Assembly: GCA_910584825.1 (NCBI GenBank)
Contig: CAJUCI010000026.1
Coordinates: 1-38,122 of the forward strand
Length of the DNA: 38,122 bases
Reading direction: 5' to 3'
Source: an uncultured Duncaniella sp.
Lineage (GTDB): Bacteria > Bacteroidota > Bacteroidia > Bacteroidales > Muribaculaceae
Below the pieces are notes generated by a model. That model saw only the letters and a program-made list of their open reading frames with translations. It was not told the DNA's origin and did no database searches. Position numbers and translations under genes: made by a program. Below, piece after piece: positions 6,995 to 15,030 of the stretch; within the stretch, counting starts at the first letter, position 1, and each line of letters begins with the position of its first letter.

Positions 6995-7893
6995 TTTTTA
7001 GCCGGTATGGGTTTTTCGTTGTGGGCGGCTTGGCCGGGGACGGTCTGGCCGGGGGCTACGTTGTCGCCGGCCAGCATGGCATCGATGGGCACTGCTTCGT
7101 CGTCCTCGTGGCTTATGACGGGGACGTCGGGGGCGCGGCGGTGACGCTTGGTGGCTACGAGCTGGCCGTTCCATTTGAGCGAGAGGGTGTCATACTTTTC
7201 CCAACCCTGCTTTATGAGCACCTTGGAGTAGAAGGTCTGCAGATTGGCCATCTTCTCTTCGAGGTTGACGGGCGCGCCGATGTTGATGACGTGCTCGCGT
7301 ATGTTGGGGATGAGGAGTATGTCGGTGGGCGATTTCACCTTTATCATGCCTATGTAGGAGCTCCACAGCGAGTCGGCGGCGATGAAGTTGACCAGCGGAA
7401 GGAGCGAGAGGGGGGTAAAGGTGGTGTCGGAGGAGTCGAAGTGCCCCTGGATGATGGGGACGTTCTTGTGGTAGCGGGCCGATGCCTTGACGCGCTTGCC
7501 GGCGCGGTTGACGTAATAGCTCGTCGTGCCGTCAAACACTCTGAGCACCGGGACTATCGGGGTGACGCTGATGCGTATGGTGCCGTCGGTGTAGCGCACC
7601 ACCGATGCGTCCTCGATTTTGTCGAGGTCGAGCAGGCGGCGGCGTATGTCCTGGGTGTTGATATTGGCCAGGGCGATGCCTTTGGCGCGCGCGGGGAGTC
7701 CGTCAAGCTCGCGGGCAAGCTCGGAGGGGGTGACGAAGCGGCTCGCGCCACGGTCGTCACCGTCGGCATCCTCGACCGATAGCGACATGCCGGCACACAG
7801 CGCGTCATCGCTCTCTCGCGCGGTCATCGTAAGAGCCACCACGAGATAGACGGCAAGCATCAGGGAAAATAGTATTTTGAGATACTTATTCAA
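6985..7893 (-). CDS. ftsQ: Cell division protein FtsQ/DivIB
   Basis: 302 residues. Bitopic inner-membrane protein of the FtsQLB-type complex that controls septal wall synthesis. Short cytoplasmic N-terminus, one membrane helix about residues 5-24, then a periplasmic domain: a POTRA-like region (about 70-115, IALANINTQDIRRRLLDLDKI) and a beta domain to about 250, with a low-complexity Pro/Ala tail. The sequence is weakly conserved, as is normal for FtsQ; position between murC and ftsA is the stronger argument. The last codons and the stop lie inside a heptamer array, and the start codon directly adjoins another array. Confidence 0.9.
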   Translation of the reverse strand: MNKYLKILFSLMLAVYLVVALTMTARESDDALCAGMSLSVEDADGDDRGASRFVTPSELARELDGLPARAKGIALANINTQDIRRRLLDLDKIEDASVVRYTDGTIRISVTPIVPVLRVFDGTTSYYVNRAGKRVKASARYHKNVPIIQGHFDSSDTTFTPLSLLPLVNFIAADSLWSSYIGMIKVKSPTDILLIPNIREHVINIGAPVNLEEKMANLQTFYSKVLIKQGWEKYDTLSLKWNGQLVATKRHRRAPDVPVISHEDDEAVPIDAMLAGDNVAPGQTVPGQAAHNEKPIPAKNGV

Positions 7894-8035
7894 TTAGTAA
7901 TTATCAATTAGTAATTAGTAATTCTTTGGAGTAAAACGAGTTAAGAGAGTCGATGGGGTTAAGATATCAGCATTGGTGCGGCCAATAAGTCACATGTGAC
8001 TATCATCTGAACTATAAACTTTAACCTTTAAACCC
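7893..8035. repeat. Heptamer arrays and spacer between murC and ftsQ
   Basis: 7893-7923: four ATTAGTA/ATTATCA units. 7925-7952: a spacer (TTTGGAGT, then CGAGTT, then GAGAGT) similar to the one at 12067-12093. 7988-8001: perfect 14-base palindrome AGTCACATGTGACT. 8011-8034: units ACTATAA, ACTTTAA, CCTTTAA, again period seven. No coding potential seen. Confidence 0.75.
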
Positions 8036-8036
8036 G

Positions 8037-9407
8037 TCAGGATTTCGCAGAAATCCTGACAATCTCTGGCAGGTAATTGCAGATGTCGCCTGCGCCTGCG
8101 GTCAAGAGGATGTCAAAGTTACGATTTTTGAGCGTCTCCACCAATTTTTCTTTGGGTATTAATACCTTATCAGAGGTTTTAACACTTTGGAAAATCATAT
8201 CGGAGGTCACGCCCGGAATAGGCTCCTCACGCGCCGGATAGATGTCGAGCAGTATCACCGAGTCGGCGGCCGAAAGGGCGTCGGCAAACTCGGGGGCGAA
8301 ATCGCGGGTGCGCGAGTAGAGATGGGGCTGGAAGGCCACTGTCAGGTGACGGCCCGGATAGAGGGCCTTGACCGAGGCTATGGAGCTGCGCAGTTCCTCG
8401 GGATGGTGGGCGTAGTCGTCGATGATGACGCGGCCTCGGCCGTTGTCCTCCTTGAGCCACGACTCGAAGCGACGCTTGGTGCCCTTATATGATGAGAGGG
8501 CGGTGCGTATCACCTCAGGCTCGAAGGCCTCGGTGCAGCACACGGCGGCAGCGGCGGCTATGGCATTCTCGATGTTGACCTCGACAGGCACGCCGAGATT
8601 GACGTTGCGTATGGTGCCGCGCGGGGTCACGATGTCAAAGGTTATCGAGCCAGTGTCGCGGCGTATGTAGGCGGCATGGAAGTCGCCCTCATTGCGCGAA
8701 TAGGTGTAGACCTTGACCCCCTCCTGCACGCGGGGCTTGAGCTTTAGGCCGGTGTGGACTATGAGCGTGCCGCCGGGCGGGATAAGCTCGGTGAAGTGGG
8801 CGAAGCTCTCGAGATATGCCTCCTCGGTGCCGTAGATGTCGAGGTGGTCAGGGTCGGTGGCGGTGATTACGGCCACTGTGGGGGTGAGATGGTGGAATGA
8901 GCGGTCATACTCGTCGGCCTCGATTACGGAGTAGGGCGACGAGGGGGAGAGCAGGAAATTGCTGTCGTAGTTCTTGAGCACTCCGCCGAGAAATGCGTTG
9001 CACCCTATCGAGCCTGAGTGGAGGATATGGGCGGCCATCGACGAGGTCGTGGTCTTGCCGTGGGTGCCGGCAAAGCACAGGCTTCGCGAGTTGCGGGTGA
9101 TGAGTCCGAGGGCCTTGGCGCGCTTCATGACCTCAAATCCGCCCTCGCGGAAGTAGGTGAGTATGGGCATGTCGGCGGGCACTGCCGGGGTGTAGATTAC
9201 GAGCGTGTCGGCGGGATTGCGGAACGCCTCAGGGATAGTGGCGGGGTCGGGGGTGAATGTTATATCCACGCCCTCGGCCATAAGGGCGTCGGTGAGCGGG
9301 GTGGGGGTGCGGTCATATCCGGCCACCTTCTTGCCCTGCGAGAGGAAGTAACGCTCCAGGGCAGCCATGCCGATGCCTCCGGCTCCGATGAAATATATAT
9401 TGTCCAT
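8037..9407 (-). CDS. murC: UDP-N-acetylmuramate--L-alanine ligase MurC
   Basis: 456 residues, usual family length. ATP-dependent cytoplasmic ligase that adds L-alanine to UDP-MurNAc, the first amino-acid step of the peptidoglycan stem. Residues 7-13 (GAGGIGM) are the N-terminal UDP-binding loop typical of MurC; GTHGKTTT at 114-121 is the ATP-binding P-loop, with His in the third position as in MurC rather than Asn as in MurD/E; EADEYDRSF and DDYAHHPEE are conserved central and C-terminal motifs. Lies between murG and ftsQ in the standard Bacteroidetes order. Intact, identity certain. Confidence 0.98.
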   Translation of the reverse strand: MDNIYFIGAGGIGMAALERYFLSQGKKVAGYDRTPTPLTDALMAEGVDITFTPDPATIPEAFRNPADTLVIYTPAVPADMPILTYFREGGFEVMKRAKALGLITRNSRSLCFAGTHGKTTTSSMAAHILHSGSIGCNAFLGGVLKNYDSNFLLSPSSPYSVIEADEYDRSFHHLTPTVAVITATDPDHLDIYGTEEAYLESFAHFTELIPPGGTLIVHTGLKLKPRVQEGVKVYTYSRNEGDFHAAYIRRDTGSITFDIVTPRGTIRNVNLGVPVEVNIENAIAAAAAVCCTEAFEPEVIRTALSSYKGTKRRFESWLKEDNGRGRVIIDDYAHHPEELRSSIASVKALYPGRHLTVAFQPHLYSRTRDFAPEFADALSAADSVILLDIYPAREEPIPGVTSDMIFQSVKTSDKVLIPKEKLVETLKNRNFDILLTAGAGDICNYLPEIVRISAKS

Positions 9408-9446
9408 TGTGTTGCGATATATTGTCTCTGTTGGTGTATGTGATGA

Positions 9447-10535
9447 TTAGCGGGCTATGATTTCCTCAATTCTGTCCACGATTTTCTCGTCGGAGTCGCG
9501 CAGGGCCATTGCCGAGATTTTGGCCGAGAGAGCCTCGCGGGCTGACGGGTCGTCGAGCAGTCGCGACAGCTCGGCGGGGAGGGTGGCCACGGCGTCCTTG
9601 TCAAGTATCATTACGGCCGCGCCGCGTGTAGAGAGTGCCTCGGCATTGTGACGCTGATGGTCTTCGGCCACGTTGGGCGAGGGGATTAGGATTACCGGCT
9701 TGCCGAGTATCTGCAGTTCGGAAATCGTGCCCGCACCCGCGCGCGACACCACGAGGTCGGCGGCGCGATAGGCCAGGTCCATGCGCGTGATGAAGGTCGT
9801 GGCCTTTACGTTGTCATATTTTCCTGCAATGGCCTGGAACTGCTCTGCTCCGTAGCGGCCTGTCTGCCACATGAGCTGTGCCCCTTTCCCTGCAATGGTG
9901 TCGAGCGAGGCGGCGATGGCCTCGTTGACGGTGCGTGCGCCGAGGCTTCCGCCCACCGAGAGGATGAGGGGACGCGAGGGGTCGAAGCCGAGTTCGCGCT
10001 TGGCCTCCTCCTGCGTGAGGGTGCAGTCCTCGAGGTCCTTGCGCACGGGGTTGCCGGTCTTGATGATGCGGTCAGCCGGGAAATATCGGTCGAGCCCGTC
10101 ATAGGCCACGCATATGGCCTTGGCCTTGGGGGCGAGGAGCTTATTAGTGACGCCGGGATAGGAGTTCTGCTCCTGCAGCAGGGTGGGGACGCCACGCTTC
10201 TGCGCCTGCTTGAGCACGGGGCCTGAGGCGTAGCCGCCCACGCCGATGGCTATGTCAGGCTCAAACTCCCTGACGATGCGGCGGGCCTTGCGGAGCGACT
10301 TCCAGAGCTTCCAGAGCACTCCGAAGTTGCGCCACAGCCGTTTGCGGTCGAAGCCGGCCACGGGGAGGCCTTCGATTTCATATCCGGCTGCGGGCACGCG
10401 CTCCATCTCCATGCGCCCGAGCGCACCGACAAAGAGTATTTCGGCGTCGGGGTGACGTCGGCGTATGGCGTTTGCTATGGATAGTGCCGGGAATATGTGG
10501 CCGCCTGTGCCACCGCCCGAGATTAGAACCTTCAT
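9447..10535 (-). CDS. murG: Lipid II synthase MurG
   Basis: 362 residues. GT28 glycosyltransferase on the inner face of the membrane that adds GlcNAc from UDP-GlcNAc to lipid I, giving lipid II. GGGTGGH at 7-13 is the first glycine-rich loop contacting lipid I; LLQEQNSYPG and the later SRAGAGTISEL (UDP-binding loop with the conserved acidic residue) are in the expected order. Length is normal. It lies 39 bases upstream of murC on the transcript and follows ftsW across a repeat-rich 148-base spacer with a hairpin core. The start ATG (10535) lies immediately next to the array. Confidence 0.97.
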   Translation of the reverse strand: MKVLISGGGTGGHIFPALSIANAIRRRHPDAEILFVGALGRMEMERVPAAGYEIEGLPVAGFDRKRLWRNFGVLWKLWKSLRKARRIVREFEPDIAIGVGGYASGPVLKQAQKRGVPTLLQEQNSYPGVTNKLLAPKAKAICVAYDGLDRYFPADRIIKTGNPVRKDLEDCTLTQEEAKRELGFDPSRPLILSVGGSLGARTVNEAIAASLDTIAGKGAQLMWQTGRYGAEQFQAIAGKYDNVKATTFITRMDLAYRAADLVVSRAGAGTISELQILGKPVILIPSPNVAEDHQRHNAEALSTRGAAVMILDKDAVATLPAELSRLLDDPSAREALSAKISAMALRDSDEKIVDRIEEIIAR

Positions 10536-10680
10536 AAGAATTTAGAATTTAAAATTTAAAATTTAAAATTGAAAATGAAAAATTTTTGGCAACCCAAACG
10601 GCTGATGCCGACAATTTGGCGGGACAGGCGGTTGGAACCGATAGGATAATTTTCCATTTTAAATTTTAAATTTTCCATTT
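10536..10680. repeat. Inverted heptamer arrays with GC-rich hairpin core (element A)
   Basis: Left array about 10538-10585 and right array about 10649-10679 consist of seven-base units of the AAATTTA, GAATTTA and ATTTTCC types. Segment 10551-10576 is complementary to 10649-10674 at 25 of 26 positions. Between them lies a GC-rich core (10587-10640) that folds as an imperfect hairpin: CCAAACGGCTG (10594-10604) against CAGGCGGTTGG, 9 of 11 pairs, with an inner GCC/GGC pair. The structure resembles a small non-autonomous inverted-repeat element between ftsW and murG. Confidence 0.75.
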
Positions 10681-10683
10681 CTT

Positions 10684-12018
10684 TCAGTTGAGTTGCATTT
10701 TGTTTTCGTCGCGGAGCTGTTCGGGGAGGGCTTCCTTCTCCTCGGTGATGTCCTGACGCTTGTTGCCGTGGCGCGAGGCCGTCCGGCTCACCGACAGCAT
10801 GATGCCGAAGGCCATGCATGTGACGATGATTGATGTGCCGCCCTTGGAAATGAGCGGCAACGGCTGGCCCGACACGGGGAAGACTCCCGTGACGATGCCC
10901 ATATGGAAGAGGGCCTGGAAGGCTATCATCACGGCCATGCCCATCACTATGAGGGCGGGGTAGGTGATGGTGCATCGCGAGGCTATACCGGCCGCTCGCG
11001 CAAGCAGCCACAGGTAGAGCAGCAGCACGGCCAGGCCTCCGATGAAGCCCAACTCCTCGACCACGATGGCATAGATGTAGTCAGAGAAGGCGAGGGGGAG
11101 GCGCGCGGCCTCGCGCGAGTTGCCGGGGCCTACTCCGTAGATTCCGCCGTTGGCCTGGGCCATATAGCCGAGTATCTCCTGGCGGTATTCGCCGGTGGGG
11201 GCGATTTCCCATTTGGGTATCGAATCGTTGCTGTGGCGGAAGATACGGGCACGCCAGGTGGCTATGCGCGACGAGGCTTTCTTGCCGTCGGTCACCATCT
11301 CGGCCCGCTGGGCTTCGTCGGCGGGAATAGAGCTGTCCTCTTCGTAGAAATACTTCAGATAGATATATCCCGCGCCGGCAAACACGACTATGATGCCAAG
11401 CACGCTGAACAGGTGTTTCCACTTCACGCCGCCGATAATCATCATGGAGCCTGTGATGGCTATGAGCAGAAGGGTGTTGGTGAGGCCCTGCTCGATAAGC
11501 AATGCCGAGAAGAACACTATGACCGCTCCTGACCACAGCATACCCTTTTTGGTGATGCCCACGCCGTGGGGGTCCTGATTGAGGGTCATTATGAGGGCGA
11601 CGAGGAGCACGGCCGAGATTTTGACCATCTCGGCCGGGAAGATGCCTATGCCCAACAGCGAGAACGACCTCCTTGCGCCGTTGACATAGTTGCCGTAAAA
11701 CATTACGTAAATCATCGCCGCCGCGCTCAGCACTGAGAACACGATGGTGAAGAGGGCAAAGTCGCTGTAATGGCGGCGCGAGAGCATCCATGTTATGCCC
11801 ACGCCGAGGGCGAGCATGAACAGGTGGCGCACAATCGGGCCCATTACGCCGAGCGAGGAGCTGGCCACCTCGCGCGACGATGCACTGTAAAGCTCGATTA
11901 TCGAGATGATGCAGAGAGCTATGAATATGCCCCAAATGTGCTTGTCTGCCTTGGCAATAGCCTTGGGCTTGCTTTGGGCCGTCGAAGCGACAGGAGCGGA
12001 TGTTTCAACTGTGGACAT
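10684..12018 (-). CDS. ftsW: Septal peptidoglycan polymerase FtsW
   Basis: 444 residues from ATG 12018. SEDS-family membrane glycosyltransferase that polymerises lipid II at the septum with FtsI. About ten membrane helices start near residue 28 after a polar N-terminus. The large periplasmic loop holds the family signature around GIYGVGPGNSREA and AIVVEELGFIGG, and the C-terminal end has the conserved PLISKGGTS stretch. An upstream in-frame TTG at 12042 would add eight residues, but that codon lies inside a heptamer array, so I prefer ATG 12018. Standard position between murD and murG. Confidence 0.95.
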   Translation of the reverse strand: MSTVETSAPVASTAQSKPKAIAKADKHIWGIFIALCIISIIELYSASSREVASSSLGVMGPIVRHLFMLALGVGITWMLSRRHYSDFALFTIVFSVLSAAAMIYVMFYGNYVNGARRSFSLLGIGIFPAEMVKISAVLLVALIMTLNQDPHGVGITKKGMLWSGAVIVFFSALLIEQGLTNTLLLIAITGSMMIIGGVKWKHLFSVLGIIVVFAGAGYIYLKYFYEEDSSIPADEAQRAEMVTDGKKASSRIATWRARIFRHSNDSIPKWEIAPTGEYRQEILGYMAQANGGIYGVGPGNSREAARLPLAFSDYIYAIVVEELGFIGGLAVLLLYLWLLARAAGIASRCTITYPALIVMGMAVMIAFQALFHMGIVTGVFPVSGQPLPLISKGGTSIIVTCMAFGIMLSVSRTASRHGNKRQDITEEKEALPEQLRDENKMQLN

Positions 12019-12025
12019 TGAGGGA

Positions 12026-12138
12026 GAATTAGCAATTAGCAATTAGCAATTAGTAATTAGTAATTATTTGGAGTGTAGCGAGTTGGAGAGTTGTCTATAC
12101 TTTATACTCTATACTTTATACTCTATACTCTATACTTA
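12026..12138. repeat. Two heptamer arrays between murD and ftsW
   Basis: 12026-12065: AGCAATT/AGTAATT units, about five clean copies. 12067-12093: spacer related to 7925-7952. 12094-12138: alternating TCTATAC and TTTATAC units, six nearly perfect seven-base copies. The murD stop codon (12136-12138) is in the last unit. The two array types are unrelated in sequence but have the same period. Confidence 0.85.
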
Positions 12139-13476
12139 CGAAAGAGATGCCACTCTCTCCTTGAACTGTCGTCCGCGGTCTTCGTAGCTCTTGAAGAGGT
12201 CAAAGCTGGCGCAGCAGGGGGAGAGTAGCACGGTGTCGCCCGGCACGGTGATGCGTGATGCGGTGCTGACGGCGTCGTCTATGGAATGGGTGTCATAGAT
12301 GGCGGGTACCTGGCCGGTGAAGAAGTCGAGGAGTTTGGCGTTGTCCTTGCCCATGCAGATGATGGCCTTGACCTTCTCCTTGACCAGCGGAAGTATCTCG
12401 CTGTAGTCGTTGCCCTTGTCCTTGCCGCCGAGGATTAGCACGGTGTCGCGGGGCATTGACTCGAGGGCATACCATGTGGAGTTGACGTTGGTGGCCTTGG
12501 AGTCGTTGATGTAGCGTACGCCGTTGACGGTGCCTGCCGGCTCCAGGCGGTGCTCCACCCCCTCGAAGTTGCTCAGGGCCTTGCGTATCTCCTCCTTGTC
12601 GATGTCGAGGATGCAAGCCGAGAGGGCTGCGGCCATAGAGTTGTAGAGGTTGTGCAGACCGTTGAGCGAGAGTTCGGCGCGTGGCATACGAAGATTCTCG
12701 GCCGGGGTGTCGACACACATCATCTCCTCGTCGTCGACCCATGCGCGCGAGCCCTCCTCGCGGTGCTCGGCAAAGGGGTAGAGCGATGCCTCGGTGGCCA
12801 CGCGCTCGAGCTGACGCTTGATTACGGGGTCGTCCTGCCAGTAGATGAAGGCGTCGCGGGGAGTGAGGTTGTTGAGTATGCGGAACTTGGCGTTGATATA
12901 GTTTTGCATTTCGTAGTCGTAGCGGTCAAGATGGTCGGGAGTGATGTTGAGGAGCACGGCTATATTGGCATGGAAGTCATACATGTTCTCAAGCTGGAAG
13001 CTCGACAGCTCGATGACATATACGTCGTGATGCTCGCGCGCCACCTGCAGGGCCAGGCTGCGCCCCACGTTGCCGGCGAGGCCCACGTTGAGGCCCGCAT
13101 CCTTGAGTATATGGTATATGAGCAGGGTGGTAGTGGTCTTGCCGTTGGAGCCTGTGATGCACACCATGCGGGCGTCGGTGTAGCGTCCGGCCAGCTCGAT
13201 TTCGGAGATTACGGGTATGCCGCGTGCCACGATTTCCTTGACCACGGGGGCTGTGGGAGGTATGCCGGGGCTCTTGACCACCTCGTCGGCGGCAAGAATG
13301 CGGTCCATGGAGTGGCCGCCCTCTTCCCATTCGATGCCCTCGTCGTCGAGCTGACGGCGGTAGCGTTCGGCTATCGAGCCTGAGTCGGAGAGGAATACGT
13401 TGAACCCTTTGGTCTTGCCGAGGATGGCGGCTCCGACGCCGCTCTCACCTCCGCCTAATATTATGAGAGAATTCAT
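12136..13476 (-). CDS. murD: UDP-MurNAc-L-alanine--D-glutamate ligase MurD
   Basis: 446 residues. Adds D-glutamate to UDP-MurNAc-L-Ala in the cytoplasm using ATP. The N-terminal LGGGESGVGAAIL binds the uridine nucleotide; GSNGKTTTT at 109-117 is the ATP loop; SSFQLE, NITPDHLDRY and NDSKATN (the last specific for MurD, near residue 325) follow in order; LLSPCCASFD near the C-terminus closes the active site. Normal length. Lies between mraY and ftsW as expected. The stop codon is in the flanking TATACTY array. Identity certain. Confidence 0.98.
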   Translation of the reverse strand: MNSLIILGGGESGVGAAILGKTKGFNVFLSDSGSIAERYRRQLDDEGIEWEEGGHSMDRILAADEVVKSPGIPPTAPVVKEIVARGIPVISEIELAGRYTDARMVCITGSNGKTTTTLLIYHILKDAGLNVGLAGNVGRSLALQVAREHHDVYVIELSSFQLENMYDFHANIAVLLNITPDHLDRYDYEMQNYINAKFRILNNLTPRDAFIYWQDDPVIKRQLERVATEASLYPFAEHREEGSRAWVDDEEMMCVDTPAENLRMPRAELSLNGLHNLYNSMAAALSACILDIDKEEIRKALSNFEGVEHRLEPAGTVNGVRYINDSKATNVNSTWYALESMPRDTVLILGGKDKGNDYSEILPLVKEKVKAIICMGKDNAKLLDFFTGQVPAIYDTHSIDDAVSTASRITVPGDTVLLSPCCASFDLFKSYEDRGRQFKERVASLS

Positions 13477-13479
13477 GTT

Positions 13480-13595
13480 AATTAGTAATTATCAATTAGT
13501 AATTAGTAATTGGGGGATAGTTTTGTAATCAGTCTTTCTGCAATCAGCAATTGTTTAATTACTAATTGCTAATTGCTAATTGCTAATTACTAATT
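13480..13595. repeat. Inverted ATTAGTA-type arrays between mraY and murD
   Basis: 13480-13511 and 13564-13595 are seven-base arrays in opposite orientation, complementary at 29 of 32 positions, separated by 52 bases. The transcript of the mraY-murD junction can thus form a long A/U-rich stem directly upstream of the murD start. The intervening segment contains AATCAG repeats (13528, 13542) but no reading frame. Confidence 0.8.
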
Positions 13596-13602
13596 GTTTG
13601 TT

Positions 13603-14895
13603 TTATCTTATCTTAAGTGTTATGAATGTGAGTACTGCGAAGAGGATTGAGAGAATCCAGAAGCGGGTGACGATTTTAGGCTCGGCCATTGCGCGGCGGG
13701 GCGTCTGGATGAGCGCGGCGATGCCCTCTTTCTGGAAATGATGGTGGAGAGGTGCCATGCGGAACACTCGGCGGCCTGCGCCGTATTTCCGCTTGGTGTA
13801 TTTGAAGTAGGATGTCTGGATTATCACTGAGAGGTCCTCGGCAAAGAATATGAGGCAGAGGAGGGGTATGAGCAGCTCCTTGTGGATGAGGATGGCGAAG
13901 ACTGCTATGATGCCTCCGAGGGTGAGCGAGCCGGTGTCGCCCATGAACACCTGGGCGGGGTTGGCGTTGTACCACAGGAAGCCTATGAGCGCGCCCATCA
14001 GCGCGGAGATGAACACCACAAGCTCTGACGAGCCGGGGATGTACATGATGTTGAGATAGGTCGAATAGATGACGTTGCCGCCGAGATAGGCCATGATGGC
14101 GAGTGCGGCGCATATGACGGCCGAGATGCCGGCACACAGGCCGTCGAGTCCGTCGGTGAGGTTGGCACCGTTGCTGGTGGCGGTTACGGCCACGATTACT
14201 ACGATGACGAAGAGCACCCATCCGCCGGTCTGGGCATACTTGCCCATCCATGAGGTGAGTGACGCGTAGTCAAAGTTGTTGCCCTTGACAAAGGGGATGG
14301 TGGTTTGGGTGGATTTCACGTCGGGCGACTGGGTGAACTCCGAGACTTCGGCAAACTCCGTGCTCTCGCCGGTCGAGATGGTCTGGACACGGGTTGAAGA
14401 GTCGCTGACCGTGACCTGACGCTGGGTGATGTCGGGGCTGAAGCACATGGTGAGGCCGACGAGCAGTCCGAGGCCCACCTGGCCTACAATCTTGAACTTG
14501 CCCTTCATGCCGTCCTTGTTGTGCTTCTTGATTTTGAGATAGTCGTCAAGAAATCCTATGGTGCCGCACCACACCGTGGCTATGAGCATGAGCACCATAT
14601 ATATATTGGAGAGATTGCCTACGAGCAGGCAGGGGACGAGGAGCGAGAGTATGATGATGATGCCGCCCATCGTGGGGGTGCCCTCCTTTTTGAGCTGCCC
14701 CTCGAGGCCGAGGTCACGGACGGTCTCGCCTATCTGCATCAGTTGCAGACGGTCGATGATTCTGCGCCCTATCACGAGGGCTATAATCAGAGCGAGCAGA
14801 AATGCCGCCCCTGAGCGGAAGGTGATGTAGGTCATCAGTCGCGCTCCGGGTATCGAGGAGTATTGTTGCAGATATTCGGCGATGGAGTAAAGCAT
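13603..14895 (-). CDS. mraY: Phospho-MurNAc-pentapeptide translocase MraY
   Basis: 430 residues. Transfers phospho-MurNAc-pentapeptide to undecaprenyl phosphate, forming lipid I in the inner membrane. About ten membrane helices; catalytic and Mg2+-binding motifs are present: GFLDDYLK (Asp117/Asp118), NLTDGLDGL (245-253), FMGDTGS (318-324) and the HHH triad in MAPLHHHFQ (384-386). About 70 residues longer than E. coli MraY (360) because of a polar Ser/Thr-rich extramembrane insertion at about 152-224; enlarged loops here are usual in Bacteroidetes. Lies after the inserted barrel gene and before murD. Confidence 0.97.
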   Translation of the reverse strand: MLYSIAEYLQQYSSIPGARLMTYITFRSGAAFLLALIIALVIGRRIIDRLQLMQIGETVRDLGLEGQLKKEGTPTMGGIIIILSLLVPCLLVGNLSNIYMVLMLIATVWCGTIGFLDDYLKIKKHNKDGMKGKFKIVGQVGLGLLVGLTMCFSPDITQRQVTVSDSSTRVQTISTGESTEFAEVSEFTQSPDVKSTQTTIPFVKGNNFDYASLTSWMGKYAQTGGWVLFVIVVIVAVTATSNGANLTDGLDGLCAGISAVICAALAIMAYLGGNVIYSTYLNIMYIPGSSELVVFISALMGALIGFLWYNANPAQVFMGDTGSLTLGGIIAVFAILIHKELLIPLLCLIFFAEDLSVIIQTSYFKYTKRKYGAGRRVFRMAPLHHHFQKEGIAALIQTPRRAMAEPKIVTRFWILSILFAVLTFITLKIR

Positions 14896-14989
14896 GTCTT
14901 TTCTTTGTTCGGGCTGTGCCTGAGGAGGGAGTGTTTGTGATGCGTTGTAGGGATAGCGTTGGTTGTGGTATGGAGGAGGAGGGGGAGGG

Positions 14990-15023
14990 CGTATGAGCGG
15001 CGGATAGGGCCGCCGCTCATACG
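14990..15023 (-). terminator. Strong 14-bp hairpin after the barrel gene
   Basis: Perfect stem 14990-15003 with 15010-15023, six-base loop, starting eight bases after the stop of the gene at 15031. On the transcribed strand it is followed by a C-rich pyrimidine tract rather than a T-run. It is thus an imperfect intrinsic terminator; it could be a 3' stabiliser or partial terminator separating barrel-gene mRNA levels from mraY. The rest of the 135-base gap holds no other feature. Confidence 0.55.
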
Positions 15024-15030
15024 GCCTGTG

